From Paractinoplanes toevensis (lineage in GTDB: Bacteria > Actinomycetota > Actinomycetes > Mycobacteriales > Micromonosporaceae): a DNA stretch of 64,000 bases. The stretch lies in assembly GCF_018332695.1 (NCBI RefSeq), contig NZ_BOQN01000049.1, positions 124,001-188,000 on the forward strand, given 5' to 3'. The position numbers and the translations under genes were made by a program. Within the stretch, counting starts at the first letter, position 1. The number at the start of each line of letters is the position of its first letter. The notes beneath the pieces were generated by a model. The model was not told the DNA's origin and did not search any database. It saw only the letters and a list, made by a program, of their open reading frames with translations. This document shows, piece by piece, positions 33,585-42,285 of the stretch.

Positions 33585-36500
33585 CTACAGCTTGCGGCAC
33601 TGGCCGAGGCGGATGCCCGTCCCGGCGTTCTTCAGGCCGTTGTTCACCGGCGGGGGCTCATTGGCCGTACAGGTCAGGGAGCCGTTGATGGTGTTGGCCG
33701 CCACCACCGTGGAACCGTGGCCGGACGTCAGGGTTACGAAGCCGCGGATCGTGTTGTGTTCCAGGGCGGTCGGGCCGGACGCCGTGGCCGTGATCGCGCC
33801 CGTCACCGTCGAGTTGAGCAGGGACAGCGTGCCGGCTCCGGTGGCCGTCACGGCCGCCTTCAGGGTGGCGCCGGTGGCGTAGAGCGACGCGCCCTTCGTC
33901 ACCGTGACCAGGCCGGTCACCGTGGCGCCGGGGGCCAGGCAGGTAACCCCCGACTTGACCGTCAGGGCGCCGCTCACCTGGTCGGCGATCGTGGTGGTGC
34001 AGGCGGGTGCGGGGTGGCCGAGCAGCTCCACCTCGGCCAGCGAACCGTTCAGGTCGAGGGCGTAGTACTTGTAGCGGCCCGGGTTGGCGATCTTGAAGGG
34101 TCTGGTCTGGAGCCGCCAGTCGAAGGCCTGCTCGGTGCGGCTGTCGATGGTGGTCCAGGTGGTGCCATCGTAGGAGCCGCGCAAGGTCCAGGCGGCCGGG
34201 TCGGTGCCGGTGGTGTCGGCCGAGGTGAGGGTGTAATAGGAGGCCTCTTCGCCGGCGCTGCCGAACGTGTAGGTGAACGAGCCGGTGACCGCCGCCCGGG
34301 TGGTCGAGGTGTCGTCGACCACGGCCGGAAGGGACGCCGTGCCCTTGCCGGGGCCGGTCAGGTCGCGCAGCGGTGACGCCACCGTGGTCCCGGTGGTCAG
34401 CGACGGCGGCGGCGAGTCGGCACCCCACGATGACGGCTGCGAGCCCATGTCGAAGTCGAGCGTGGCCCCGCCCGCCAGCAGCGAGTGCGGCAACGACGTA
34501 CTCGCATAGGCCTTGCCGTTGACCTTGAGGCCCTGGATGTAGACGTTCTTCGCCGAGTTGGACGGCGCGTTGACGACGATCTTCTTACCGTTCTCCAGGT
34601 TGACCGTGGCCTTGGTGAAGAGCGGCGAACCGATCGCGTAGGCCGGGCTGCCCATCTGCAGCGGGTAGAAGCCGAGCGCCGAGAACACCTGCCAGGCCGA
34701 CATCTCGCCGTTGTCCTCGTCGCCGGGGTAGCCCTGGCCGATCTCGCTGCCCAGGTAGAGCCGGGACAGCGCCTCCCGGACCAGCGCCTGCGTCTTCGAG
34801 GGCTGACCGGCGAAGTTGTACATGTACGGAATGTGGTGCGAGGGCTGGTTGCTGAAGCCCCACTGGCCCATCCGTACGTCGCGGGCCTCGAGCATCTCGT
34901 GGATCGTGCCGCCGTAGGAGCCGGGGAATCCGGCCGTCTCCGGCGTAGCGAAGAACTTGTCCAGTTTGTCGGCCAGCCCGGCTTTGCCGCCGTAGAGGTT
35001 GGCCAGCCCCTGCCCGTCCTGCGGCACGTGGAACGCCATGTTCCACCCGTCGGTCTCGGTGTAGTCGTAGCCCCAGACCCGCGGGTCGTAGTCGTCGGCG
35101 GGCAGGCGCCAGCGGCCGGCCGAGTCCTTGCCCTGGAAGAACCCGACGCTCGGGTCGAACATGTTGACGTAGTTCAGTGCCCGGTTCCGGAAGTACTCGG
35201 CCTCCTCGGTCTTCCCGAGCGCGGCCGCCATGTTCGCGATGCCGAAGTCGTTGATGTACCCGTCCATCGCCCACGACATCGCCTCGCCGGTGGCGTCCGA
35301 CGGCGTGTAGCCCTTGAAGATCGAGCTGGCCAGGGCCTTGCGCCCGACGTTCTGGTTGGGCGGTGTGACCGTGGCGTTCTTCAGCGCGGCCTGATAGGCG
35401 GCTTCGACATCAAAACCTTTGACCCCCTTGAGGTACGCGTCGGCAAAGGCCACGTCGGAGCTGGTCCCGACCATGAGGTTGGCGTAGCCGGGCGACGACC
35501 AGCGGGAGATCCACCCACCGTCCTTGTACTGCTGCACGAACCCGTTCACCATCTCGCCGGCGTCACTCGGGGTGAGCAGCGAATAGGCCGGCCACGTAGT
35601 GCGATAGGTGTCCCAGAACCCGTTGTTGACGTACACCTTCCCGTCCTTGACCGGCGCGCCGGTCTCGGTGGGCGTGCTGGCCGGCGAGCTCACCGCCGAC
35701 TGCACGGTGTGCTTGAAGACGGGAGCGTCGGAGGTGCCGGTGTTCTCGTAGGCCGAGTTCGGGTAGAGGAACAGCCGGTAGAGGTTGGAGTACAGCGTCG
35801 TGAGCTGGTCCTCCGAGGCTCCCTCGACCTCGATCGTCTGCATCTTGGCATCCCATTCCCGCAACGCGGCGGCCCGCACCGACTCCAGCGTCGCGTCCGC
35901 CGCGACCTCCAGGTCGAGGTTGTGCCTGGCCTGCGCCACGCTGATCAGCGAGGTGGCGATCCGCAGGTTCACGGTGCGCGCGCCGAACTTCAGGTAGCCC
36001 GTCGACGGCCGGTTGCCGCTGGGCAGCATGCCGCTCGCGGTGATCGGCGCGTCCACCGTGGCGTAGACGAACAGTCGCGTCCAGCCGGCCGACAGGCTGC
36101 CGCTGTTGACGTCGGACCAGCCGGAGAACGCCTGGTTGGCGGCGTCGATGGTGAGGCCGGAGTTTCCGTTGACGTTGTCCAGGATCAGGTTCGCGTCGTC
36201 GCCCGGGAAGGTGAACCGCATCAGCGCCGCGTGGTCGGTCGGCGCGAGCTCGGTCTTGAGCCCGTTGTCGAAGGTCACGCCGTAGTAGTACGGCTTCGCG
36301 ATCTCGTTGTCGTGGCTGAAGCTCAAGGCGCGATTTACCCGGTTCGCATCCGTCGCCACCGACGGCATGACCTGGAACGTCTGCCGGTCGCCCATCCACG
36401 GCGACGGTTCGTGGCTGGCCGAGAACGCCTGGATGGTCGGCCGGTTCGCCGCGTTGTTCTGCCGCGACCACTGGTAGAGCCAGCTCGTCGACCCGGCGTC

Positions 36501-37763
36501 GGTCACCGGCGTCCAGAAGTTGAAGCCGTGCGGCACCGCCGTGGCCGGGAAGTTGTTGCCCCGCGAGAAGTCGCCGGACGACTGGGTGCCGCGCCGCGTG
36601 TCCGCGTACTCGGCCAGATGGGTCTTGGGCGTCGCCGCCGCGTCGCTGCCGATGGTGATGTCGTCGAACCAGGCCCGGAAGGTCGTCGGCCCGCTCGGCT
36701 TGTCGTACCCGACCAGGATCCGGTCGATGGTCTTGCCGGCCGCGACCGCGCCGATCCGCGCGGTCCGCTGGTTCCACTGCGCGGTGTAGAGGGTCTTGGA
36801 CGCACCCTGTGCGGCCGGGCTGACCACTACACCGTGTTGATCGGTCGCCTTCAGCTCGGACAGGTAACTACCGTCGGTGAAGGCCAGATCGACCGCCGTG
36901 TAAGTGGCCGGGTTGCTGAGATCGGTCCGGTTGAACTCGGGGAACACGAGGTAGGACAGCTCGGTGTCGGCGCTGACGCTCAGATCAACATCGAAGACCT
37001 TGCTGTACGCGTACCCGCGCCCGTCCGCGGTGTGCCGCCCGGCCAGCTGGAACGCCTTGAGCCCGGTGTAACCCGCGTTGGCCTTGGCGGTCGGTGAACT
37101 CGCCGGCCCGTTGCCGACCCGGCTCTGCGGCGGCCCGCTTTCCGGCGGCGTCGTGTTCGCGTCGGCCAGCTCCAGGTCGGCGAGTTGGGTGAGGTTGCCC
37201 GAGGGGTGCCCGGTGACGGTGAGCCGGTAGATCGGGTACGAGGCCGGGGTCGCCACGTCGTAGGTGTTGGTGGTGAACCGGTCGGCGAACGACTCACCCG
37301 ATCGGGTGTCGACGGTGATCCAGCTCTGGCCGTCGGCCGAAGCCTGCAGCGTCCAGTCCCGCGGATCCCGCTCGGGCGCGTCGTTGGCGCTGGTCAGCGC
37401 GTATTTCACGACGGTCGCCGGGGCGTCCAGGGTGTACTGCGCCCAGCTCGGCGAGGTGTCCACGAGCCACTTGGTGGCCGGGTCGCCGTCGTTGAGGTTG
37501 TTGCCGTTCTCGTTGGCGTTGGGCTGCGCGTTGACCGCGATCGCGGTGACGTGGGTGCGCAGGCTGCCCGGCATGCCGGCGCTGATGTCGCCGTTCACGC
37601 CGCCGGCGCGCTCGACCGTGTCGGTCCAGTCCGGCTGTGGATCACCCGACTCGAACGACGACGCGAACGCCGGCGCCGCCGCGTGGGCGGGACTGCCGAT
37701 CATCATCGCTCCCACTAGGCTGCTTGCGGTCACTGTCGCCACTATCCAGTGTGGTCGTCGCAT
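33585..37763 (-). CDS. Large secreted GH92 alpha-mannosidase with F5/8C-like and beta-helix-like modules
   Basis: The protein has 1392 residues. A signal peptide ends in SPAHAAA, and an F5/8C-like module (about 85-200; DPRDWTLQASADGQSW) and a further N-terminal sandwich follow. The GH92 catalytic region (about 380-1130) has GNNFPATAVPHGFNFWTP near its start and the active-site motif GDEDNGEMSAWQVFSALGFY. A second carbohydrate-binding-like module comes next (about 1160-1275). The final 110 residues are short beta-strand repeats with paired cysteines, resembling a parallel beta-helix. It acts outside the cell on alpha-mannosides. A LacI-type palindrome lies about 95 bases upstream. Confidence 0.9.
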   Translation of the reverse strand: MRRPHWIVATVTASSLVGAMMIGSPAHAAAPAFASSFESGDPQPDWTDTVERAGGVNGDISAGMPGSLRTHVTAIAVNAQPNANENGNNLNDGDPATKWLVDTSPSWAQYTLDAPATVVKYALTSANDAPERDPRDWTLQASADGQSWITVDTRSGESFADRFTTNTYDVATPASYPIYRLTVTGHPSGNLTQLADLELADANTTPPESGPPQSRVGNGPASSPTAKANAGYTGLKAFQLAGRHTADGRGYAYSKVFDVDLSVSADTELSYLVFPEFNRTDLSNPATYTAVDLAFTDGSYLSELKATDQHGVVVSPAAQGASKTLYTAQWNQRTARIGAVAAGKTIDRILVGYDKPSGPTTFRAWFDDITIGSDAAATPKTHLAEYADTRRGTQSSGDFSRGNNFPATAVPHGFNFWTPVTDAGSTSWLYQWSRQNNAANRPTIQAFSASHEPSPWMGDRQTFQVMPSVATDANRVNRALSFSHDNEIAKPYYYGVTFDNGLKTELAPTDHAALMRFTFPGDDANLILDNVNGNSGLTIDAANQAFSGWSDVNSGSLSAGWTRLFVYATVDAPITASGMLPSGNRPSTGYLKFGARTVNLRIATSLISVAQARHNLDLEVAADATLESVRAAALREWDAKMQTIEVEGASEDQLTTLYSNLYRLFLYPNSAYENTGTSDAPVFKHTVQSAVSSPASTPTETGAPVKDGKVYVNNGFWDTYRTTWPAYSLLTPSDAGEMVNGFVQQYKDGGWISRWSSPGYANLMVGTSSDVAFADAYLKGVKGFDVEAAYQAALKNATVTPPNQNVGRKALASSIFKGYTPSDATGEAMSWAMDGYINDFGIANMAAALGKTEEAEYFRNRALNYVNMFDPSVGFFQGKDSAGRWRLPADDYDPRVWGYDYTETDGWNMAFHVPQDGQGLANLYGGKAGLADKLDKFFATPETAGFPGSYGGTIHEMLEARDVRMGQWGFSNQPSHHIPYMYNFAGQPSKTQALVREALSRLYLGSEIGQGYPGDEDNGEMSAWQVFSALGFYPLQMGSPAYAIGSPLFTKATVNLENGKKIVVNAPSNSAKNVYIQGLKVNGKAYASTSLPHSLLAGGATLDFDMGSQPSSWGADSPPPSLTTGTTVASPLRDLTGPGKGTASLPAVVDDTSTTRAAVTGSFTYTFGSAGEEASYYTLTSADTTGTDPAAWTLRGSYDGTTWTTIDSRTEQAFDWRLQTRPFKIANPGRYKYYALDLNGSLAEVELLGHPAPACTTTIADQVSGALTVKSGVTCLAPGATVTGLVTVTKGASLYATGATLKAAVTATGAGTLSLLNSTVTGAITATASGPTALEHNTIRGFVTLTSGHGSTVVAANTINGSLTCTANEPPPVNNGLKNAGTGIRLGQCRKL

Positions 37764-37859
37764 CCGGGCTCCTCAGGTCGTCCGCGTAACCTCCGCGACA
37801 CATCGTTACTGGTAGATCTATCAATGGGCAAGAGTCTTTCAAACACAATCGCGCATGAT

Positions 37860-37873
37860 TGACATCGATGTCA
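37860..37873. promoter_or_regulatory. Operator TGACATCGATGTCA between the second GH92 gene and a phosphotransferase gene
   Basis: A perfect 14-base palindrome; with one flanking base on each side it reads TTGACATCGATGTCAG. It matches TTGACATCGTTGTCAA at 55587 in all but two positions. It lies between divergent genes and could serve either, but its partner sites (28817, 55587) point to the mannosidase gene. Confidence 0.7.
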
Positions 37874-37966
37874 GTTGGCGCCTTGCGAGGGCCTCTGGCT
37901 TGGCATAGTGTTCGATACGGACGGATCGGGCTTTCCCCGGCCATGTTGGAATGTGTGCGTTTATCG

Positions 37967-38905
37967 ATGCTGCCTGAGTGGCTCTCCGGGTGGTGCCGGG
38001 AGCATCTCGGTGCCGCGCCGGCCGCGGTGCTGCACTCGTCCGTGCACATGTCCGAGGTGTTCGGCCTGCGCCTAATCGACGGCCGCGACGTCGCCGTCAA
38101 GGCCCGCCCCGACCAGAACGGCCGCGAGGCCACCTGCGTCGAGGTGCAGCGTTTCCTCGCCGCCAACGGCTACCCGTGCGCGGCACCCCTCACCGGCGTC
38201 ACCATCCGTGACGGTTGGGCCGTGCACGCGGAGGAGTGGCGCCCCGGCGGCCTGATGCTGCGCGACACCGGCGAGGCGACGGCCCGCCTGTTCGCGGCCC
38301 CCCTCGCCCGGATGGTCGCCCTCGCCGCCGACATCGAGGTGGGTGGCGACGCGCCGGGCGCCGTCGAGCCACCCCTGCCCAACCCCGAGTGGACCCGCTG
38401 GGACCACGCCGACGAGCCCGGCCCGTGGCCCCGCATCCACTACCTGGAGGGCCACGACCACGTGGAGGTGCCGGTCTACGTCACCGAGGCGGCCCGCCGC
38501 ATCCACGAGCGCCTGTCGGCGGTCTACCTGCCGAGGGTGCTCGGCCACGCCGACTGGGAGAGCCAGAACCTCCGCTGGCACGACGACCGCCCGTGGGCCG
38601 TACACGATTGGGACAGCCTGGCCTGGCTCCCCGAGGCCGCGATCGCCGGCGCCGCCAGCGGCGCCTTCGCCAGCGCCGAGTCACCCACGCTGGCACCGAT
38701 AGCCAGCTCGGCGGCGTTTCTCGACGCGTACGCCGAGGCCCGCGGCCGCCCGTTCGACGACCAGGAGACCGAGGTCGCGTGGGCGGCGAGCCTGTGGCTG
38801 GCCCTGCACAACGCCCGCTCCGAGGCCTTGCACGGCAGCCGCCCGGTGGCGCTGACCGCGGTGGCCCAGCAGGCGGAAGAACGGTTACGCCTGGCCGGCG
38901 CCTGA
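37967..38905 (+). CDS. Aminoglycoside-phosphotransferase-fold kinase (APH family)
   Basis: This 312-residue protein has the APH/choline-kinase fold. A small lobe has the ATP-binding lysine in GRDVAVKARPDQNG (about residues 35-48), and the catalytic loop LGHADWESQN (about 188-197) matches the HxDxxxxN Brenner motif. AVHDWDSL (about 205-212) follows as the Mg2+-binding DxD-like segment. Such proteins phosphorylate antibiotics, sugars or small alcohols, and here the substrate is unknown. ATG 37967 or ATG 37943 is more credible than a start at 37859, because the latter falls within the palindromic operator. Resistance function should not be assumed. Confidence 0.78.
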   Translation: MLPEWLSGWCREHLGAAPAAVLHSSVHMSEVFGLRLIDGRDVAVKARPDQNGREATCVEVQRFLAANGYPCAAPLTGVTIRDGWAVHAEEWRPGGLMLRDTGEATARLFAAPLARMVALAADIEVGGDAPGAVEPPLPNPEWTRWDHADEPGPWPRIHYLEGHDHVEVPVYVTEAARRIHERLSAVYLPRVLGHADWESQNLRWHDDRPWAVHDWDSLAWLPEAAIAGAASGAFASAESPTLAPIASSAAFLDAYAEARGRPFDDQETEVAWAASLWLALHNARSEALHGSRPVALTAVAQQAEERLRLAGA

Positions 38906-39034
38906 TCCGTTCGCTGGGGCTATGCGCCTATAAGCAGATGACGAAAAGCCGTCTGCCGTTTCGATCTGCCTATCGGCGTCATTCGTAAGGACGCATGGCA
39001 AAGCGAGACCCTCCAAATTTTAATGGAGTTCTGG

Positions 39035-39436
39035 GTGGACAAGATCAAAGTGACGCGGCTCCTCGACAAAATACGAAACAAACGCGGGTTCGACCTGGAC
39101 GACTTCGCATTGGCGAACGAGTTGATGGGCGAGCTCCGGACGTGGTTGAACACCACATTCCCGGCCGATCCGAAGTTTGTTCATGAACTTTCCTATCGTG
39201 ACGCGATTTCATATTTCATCGACAGTCGGCCCAAGAGTGATCACGTCACGAAGGGCGCCATGCTGCGGTCGGATCATCGCGACGGCACGTCGCTGGTTCA
39301 GGTGTTCCTCGACAAGCGGGACGAGGTGGTCTGCGGCGACAACGGTCTGCCGTTCGGCCGCCGGCTCACGGTCGGCCGGCTCGACGACGAGTTGGCGGAG
39401 ACCTTCGGTAAACGCGACCTCGTCATCGTGGAGTAG
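39035..39436 (+). CDS. Unrecognised small protein, first gene of the AAA+ operon
   Basis: This 133-residue soluble protein matches no family I recognise. It has an N-terminal helical part (about 1-50) and a C-terminal domain: SYRDAISYFIDSRP, DGTSLVQVFLDKRDEVV, FGRRLTVGRLDDELAETFGK, ending in DLVIVE. The C-terminal domain is clearly similar to the next protein's soluble part (YYDEVIDWF, LVQGIFNKRED, DLVIYE). I prefer GTG 39035, preceded by GGAG; ATG 39023 lies upstream in the same frame. The first 100 bases and the upstream region are more AT-rich than the neighbours, which could signal transfer. It is followed after 3 bases by the next gene. Confidence 0.7.
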   Translation: MDKIKVTRLLDKIRNKRGFDLDDFALANELMGELRTWLNTTFPADPKFVHELSYRDAISYFIDSRPKSDHVTKGAMLRSDHRDGTSLVQVFLDKRDEVVCGDNGLPFGRRLTVGRLDDELAETFGKRDLVIVE

Positions 39437-39439
39437 CAC

Positions 39440-39748
39440 ATGCCCATTCCGATCATCTTCGCCATCCTGGCCGCTGTCGCGGCGGTGACCGCGGTAATCG
39501 TCGCGATCATCTACTACGACGAGGTCATCGACTGGTTCCGTAACCGGAACTCCCTCAAGGAATCGGACCGGGACGCGGTCGGCATCACCGTCAAGCAGCG
39601 GCTCGAGGACGGCAATTACAACCTCGTGCAAGGGATCTTCAACAAGCGCGAAGATCGACTGATGGACGCGCGCGTGGTCAAGACCAAAGCGTTCGACGAG
39701 AAACTGGAGAACCTCCACCGCTACGACGATCTGGTGATCTACGAATGA
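39440..39748 (+). CDS. Small single-pass membrane protein related to its upstream neighbour
   Basis: This 102-residue protein has one N-terminal transmembrane helix (about residues 4-25; IFAILAAVAAVTAVIVAII) and a cytosolic domain of about 75 residues. That domain aligns with the C-terminal domain of the preceding protein: YDEVIDWF against YRDAISYF, NLVQGIFNKRED against SLVQVFLDKRDE, and a shared DLVI-x-E ending at the very C-terminus. I infer an ancient duplication with gain of a membrane anchor, or replacement of the helical N-terminus. The stop codon overlaps the AAA+ ATPase start as ATGA. Function unknown. It may be an adaptor or membrane receptor for the ATPase. Confidence 0.7.
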   Translation: MPIPIIFAILAAVAAVTAVIVAIIYYDEVIDWFRNRNSLKESDRDAVGITVKQRLEDGNYNLVQGIFNKREDRLMDARVVKTKAFDEKLENLHRYDDLVIYE

Positions 39749-40809
39749 CGGCCGCCGCCCTGAGCCGGCTCGACCTGCAGGTGGCCGGAATACCGCCGGA
39801 AGCTACTCCGGCCGTCTCGGCGATCTGCCGATCGCGTCTGCTGAAAGCCGGCCGGGACCTCGCCGCCGAGCTCGGATCCGTCGACTTCCTGCTGCAGGTG
39901 GGCACCGCGCGGCCGGCTCGGCCGGAGAACCCGGAGAAGCGGCCCGCCGCGGTCCCGGCCCGCGAACCGCTGTTCACGTTCGACCAACTGGTGGTCGAGA
40001 CGTCGGTCCGCGAGGAGCTGGCGACCGCGGTCGGCCTCATCCGGGTACAGGACCGGGTGTTCGGTGAGTGGGGACTGCGCGCGATCGAACCTTTCCCGCG
40101 TTCGGCGCTGAACTTCTACGGCCCGCCCGGCACCGGCAAGACCATGGCGGCGCACGCGGTGGCCGACCGTCTGGGCCGGCAGATCATGGTGGCCAGCTAT
40201 GCCGAGGTGGAGAGCAAATACCACGGCGACGGCCCGAAGAACGTGAAGGCGCTCTTCGCCGCGGCGGAACGGGCCGGCGCCGTGCTGTTCATCGACGAGG
40301 CCGACTCGCTGCTGTCCCGCCGGCTGACCAACGTCACCCAGGGCTCCGAGCAGGCCATCAACTCGATGCGCAGCCAGCTGCTGATCTGCCTGGAACAGTT
40401 CGCCGGCACGGTCGTCTTCGCCACCAACCTGATCGAGAACTACGACCAGGCGTTCGCCACCCGAGTCCGCAACATCGAGTTCAAGCCGCCGGACGAACCC
40501 GCACGGGCCACCATCTGGCAGCGGCACCTCGTCGCGCGACTGCCGATCGACCCGGCACTCGACCGGACGGCCCTGGCGGCCGGCCTGGCCTCGGAGTTCG
40601 ACGACCTCTGCGGGCGCGACATCAAGAACGCGGTGGTGGACGCGGCCGTCCGGGCCGCGATCGCCGGCCGGGACACCCTGGTCGAGGCCGACTTCCAGGC
40701 GGCGGTCACGCGGATCAAGGACGCTCGGGCCTACCTGCCCCGGCCACTGCGCCCGGACGAGGTGGCGGCGGTCGAGACCACCATCCGCGATCACCTGAAC
40801 TCCCCATGA
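39745..40809 (+). CDS. AAA+ ATPase of the classical (katanin/spastin-like) type
   Basis: The protein has 354 residues. A 75-residue N-terminal part of unknown fold and a Pro-rich linker lead into one AAA domain. The domain has Walker A GPPGTGKT (about 127-134), a pore-loop-like segment YAEVESKYHGDGPKNV, Walker B VLFIDEADSLL (about 179-189), sensor 1 in FATNLIENYD, a likely arginine finger in ATRVRN, and a sensor-2-region GRDIKN (about 290). A single AAA domain without a protease or a second ATPase domain suggests a hexameric remodelling machine acting on a partner protein. The partners are probably encoded in the same operon, whose four genes overlap or nearly touch. Confidence 0.85.
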   Translation: MTAAALSRLDLQVAGIPPEATPAVSAICRSRLLKAGRDLAAELGSVDFLLQVGTARPARPENPEKRPAAVPAREPLFTFDQLVVETSVREELATAVGLIRVQDRVFGEWGLRAIEPFPRSALNFYGPPGTGKTMAAHAVADRLGRQIMVASYAEVESKYHGDGPKNVKALFAAAERAGAVLFIDEADSLLSRRLTNVTQGSEQAINSMRSQLLICLEQFAGTVVFATNLIENYDQAFATRVRNIEFKPPDEPARATIWQRHLVARLPIDPALDRTALAAGLASEFDDLCGRDIKNAVVDAAVRAAIAGRDTLVEADFQAAVTRIKDARAYLPRPLRPDEVAAVETTIRDHLNSP

Positions 40810-41654
40810 GGTCGGCGGGCACTCGCCGTAGGATCCGGCGACTCGTCCGGGAGAACGCCAAGGCCCTCATCGCGGTGCTCGCCGTGCTCGGCTTCGGCGC
40901 CGGCCTCCTCCTCGACCTCACCACGTCGTGGGCCGCGCGCATGCCGCTGACGTCGAACCTGATCGCCGGCCTGCTCGGCGCGCCGCTGCCGTTCCTGCTG
41001 GCCCTGCTCCTCTTCGACCGCCTGGTGGCGGCGGAGCGGAGCAGGGGCTGGCTGTCCCGGCACTCCGACACCCTGATCGACGTGGTCGTGCCGCGGACCG
41101 CGGCGGTGGAGGCCGAGATCGTCCGCACCTGGCCGCTCGACCTGCCCGACGTGGAGACCGAGGTCAACGAACTGGCCCTGCTGCTGGAAACCCTGGCCGA
41201 ACAGCTCGTCGTCGGAGCCGACGCCTTCCCGGCCGGGGTGCTCCTGCCGCTGAAGAAGGTGGCGGCGCTGCCGTCGCTGGATCTCGCGGCCGTGCCGGCC
41301 GGGCTGCGGTCCCTCATCACGGACCTGGACATCGTGGCCGGGCAGAGTGAGCTGCCGCTCCTGTCCGAGGCGGCCATCGGTGCGCAGACCGCGGCCAACA
41401 ACCTGCTGGCCGGGTTGGCCGGCTACGGCCTGCGGGCGGAACAGTTCATCCGGGACGTTCAGTCGTTGGCCGGCTGCCCGTGGGTCTGGGAGGGAAGCAA
41501 CTTCCGGGTGACGCACGAGTTCGGATCGAGCACGTCGCATCCCAACTATGTCGCCCGCGCCGGCTTTCAGTACCTCCGCCTGCTCGGCGAGGCCCGCGTG
41601 CTCGCCGAGAACTGCCGCGCGGTGCGGCGGGTGGTGCAGCAGGCGATGGTCTAA
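40806..41654 (+). CDS. Unrecognised two-helix membrane protein, last gene of the AAA+ operon
   Basis: This 282-residue protein has a basic N-terminus, then two transmembrane helices (about residues 19-40 and 48-70), and a long, mostly helical cytosolic domain. The domain has heptad-like Leu spacing (VETEVNELALLLETLAEQLV, then LRSLITDLDIV) and a final HPNYVARAGFQYLRLLGEAR segment. No family is recognised. The ATG overlaps the ATPase stop, so stoichiometric production is likely. It could be the membrane-bound target or effector of the ATPase. The stop codon overlaps that of the convergent kinase gene. Confidence 0.7.
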   Translation: MRSAGTRRRIRRLVRENAKALIAVLAVLGFGAGLLLDLTTSWAARMPLTSNLIAGLLGAPLPFLLALLLFDRLVAAERSRGWLSRHSDTLIDVVVPRTAAVEAEIVRTWPLDLPDVETEVNELALLLETLAEQLVVGADAFPAGVLLPLKKVAALPSLDLAAVPAGLRSLITDLDIVAGQSELPLLSEAAIGAQTAANNLLAGLAGYGLRAEQFIRDVQSLAGCPWVWEGSNFRVTHEFGSSTSHPNYVARAGFQYLRLLGEARVLAENCRAVRRVVQQAMV

Positions 41655-42166
41655 ACCCGGGACAGCCAGCGTTCCACTTCGGCCGGCGTGCGTAGCAGCA
41701 CCGTCTCGGGAAAATCCGGGTCGGCCTCCCAGGCCCGCATCCGGCGCTGCTTGCGGTTGAACGACCGGAAGTGGAACAGCAGCAGCGACTCCCGATCGAA
41801 GAAGGCGTTCCGCCAGGTCTCGTAGTTTCCGTTGCAGGTGGGCGTCCGCCGCACGATGTGCCCGACCGTGCGGCGCAGCAACCGCCCGAAGCTCCGCCAC
41901 CGCGGCAGATCGAGCCCGACGATCAGCTCCACCCGGGCCAGCGGAATGTCCAGCCACCGGGCATAGCCCGCGTCGATCACCCAGGCGTCCCCGGCGCAGA
42001 CGGCCCGCACCCGCTCGCGCTGCACCTCGTCGCTGACCGGCACCCAGCCCGGCTCCCAGGTGAGATCATCGATCGAGTGGTAGGGCAGCCCGGTCCGCTG
42101 CCCGATCCGTCGGGCCAGAGTGGACTTCCCCGACCCGGTCACCCCGTAGACCAGAATTCGTCGCAC
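41651..42166 (-). CDS. P-loop nucleotide/nucleoside kinase-like protein (FlaR/adenylate-kinase-like)
   Basis: The protein has 171 residues. The Walker A motif GVTGSGKS is at residues 7-14 (start GTG 42166), followed by LARRIGQRTGLPYHSIDDLTW and DAWVIDAGYARWLDIPLARV, a pattern shared with bacterial topology-modulation (FlaR-like) and adenylate-kinase-like P-loop proteins. A basic stretch (FGRLLRRTVGHIVRRT) resembles a lid. The RTPAEVERWL ending is typical. It probably phosphorylates a small molecule; the substrate is unknown. It is monocistronic and divergent from the M1 peptidase gene. Confidence 0.78.
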   Translation of the reverse strand: MRRILVYGVTGSGKSTLARRIGQRTGLPYHSIDDLTWEPGWVPVSDEVQRERVRAVCAGDAWVIDAGYARWLDIPLARVELIVGLDLPRWRSFGRLLRRTVGHIVRRTPTCNGNYETWRNAFFDRESLLLFHFRSFNRKQRRMRAWEADPDFPETVLLRTPAEVERWLSRV

Positions 42167-42285
42167 CCCGCCACCATACGGTCGGCCCGGCGCAGGTCCC
42201 GGCCCTGTGGCCACCGGCCTCGACAAATATCCCGGCATTACTTTGTCGGGCACGCCGGTCGGCGGCTCCCTAGCGTCGTCCATCG

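Noticed and set aside
34485..37097. 870-residue open frame on the plus strand
   Set aside because: Antisense to the large GH92 gene; no recognisable domains and atypical composition.
38930..38965. Hairpin-like GCAGATGACG...CCGTCTGC as a terminator after the phosphotransferase gene
   Set aside because: The arms pair poorly, with a 3-base bulge and only 5 plus 2 pairs, and no T-run follows.
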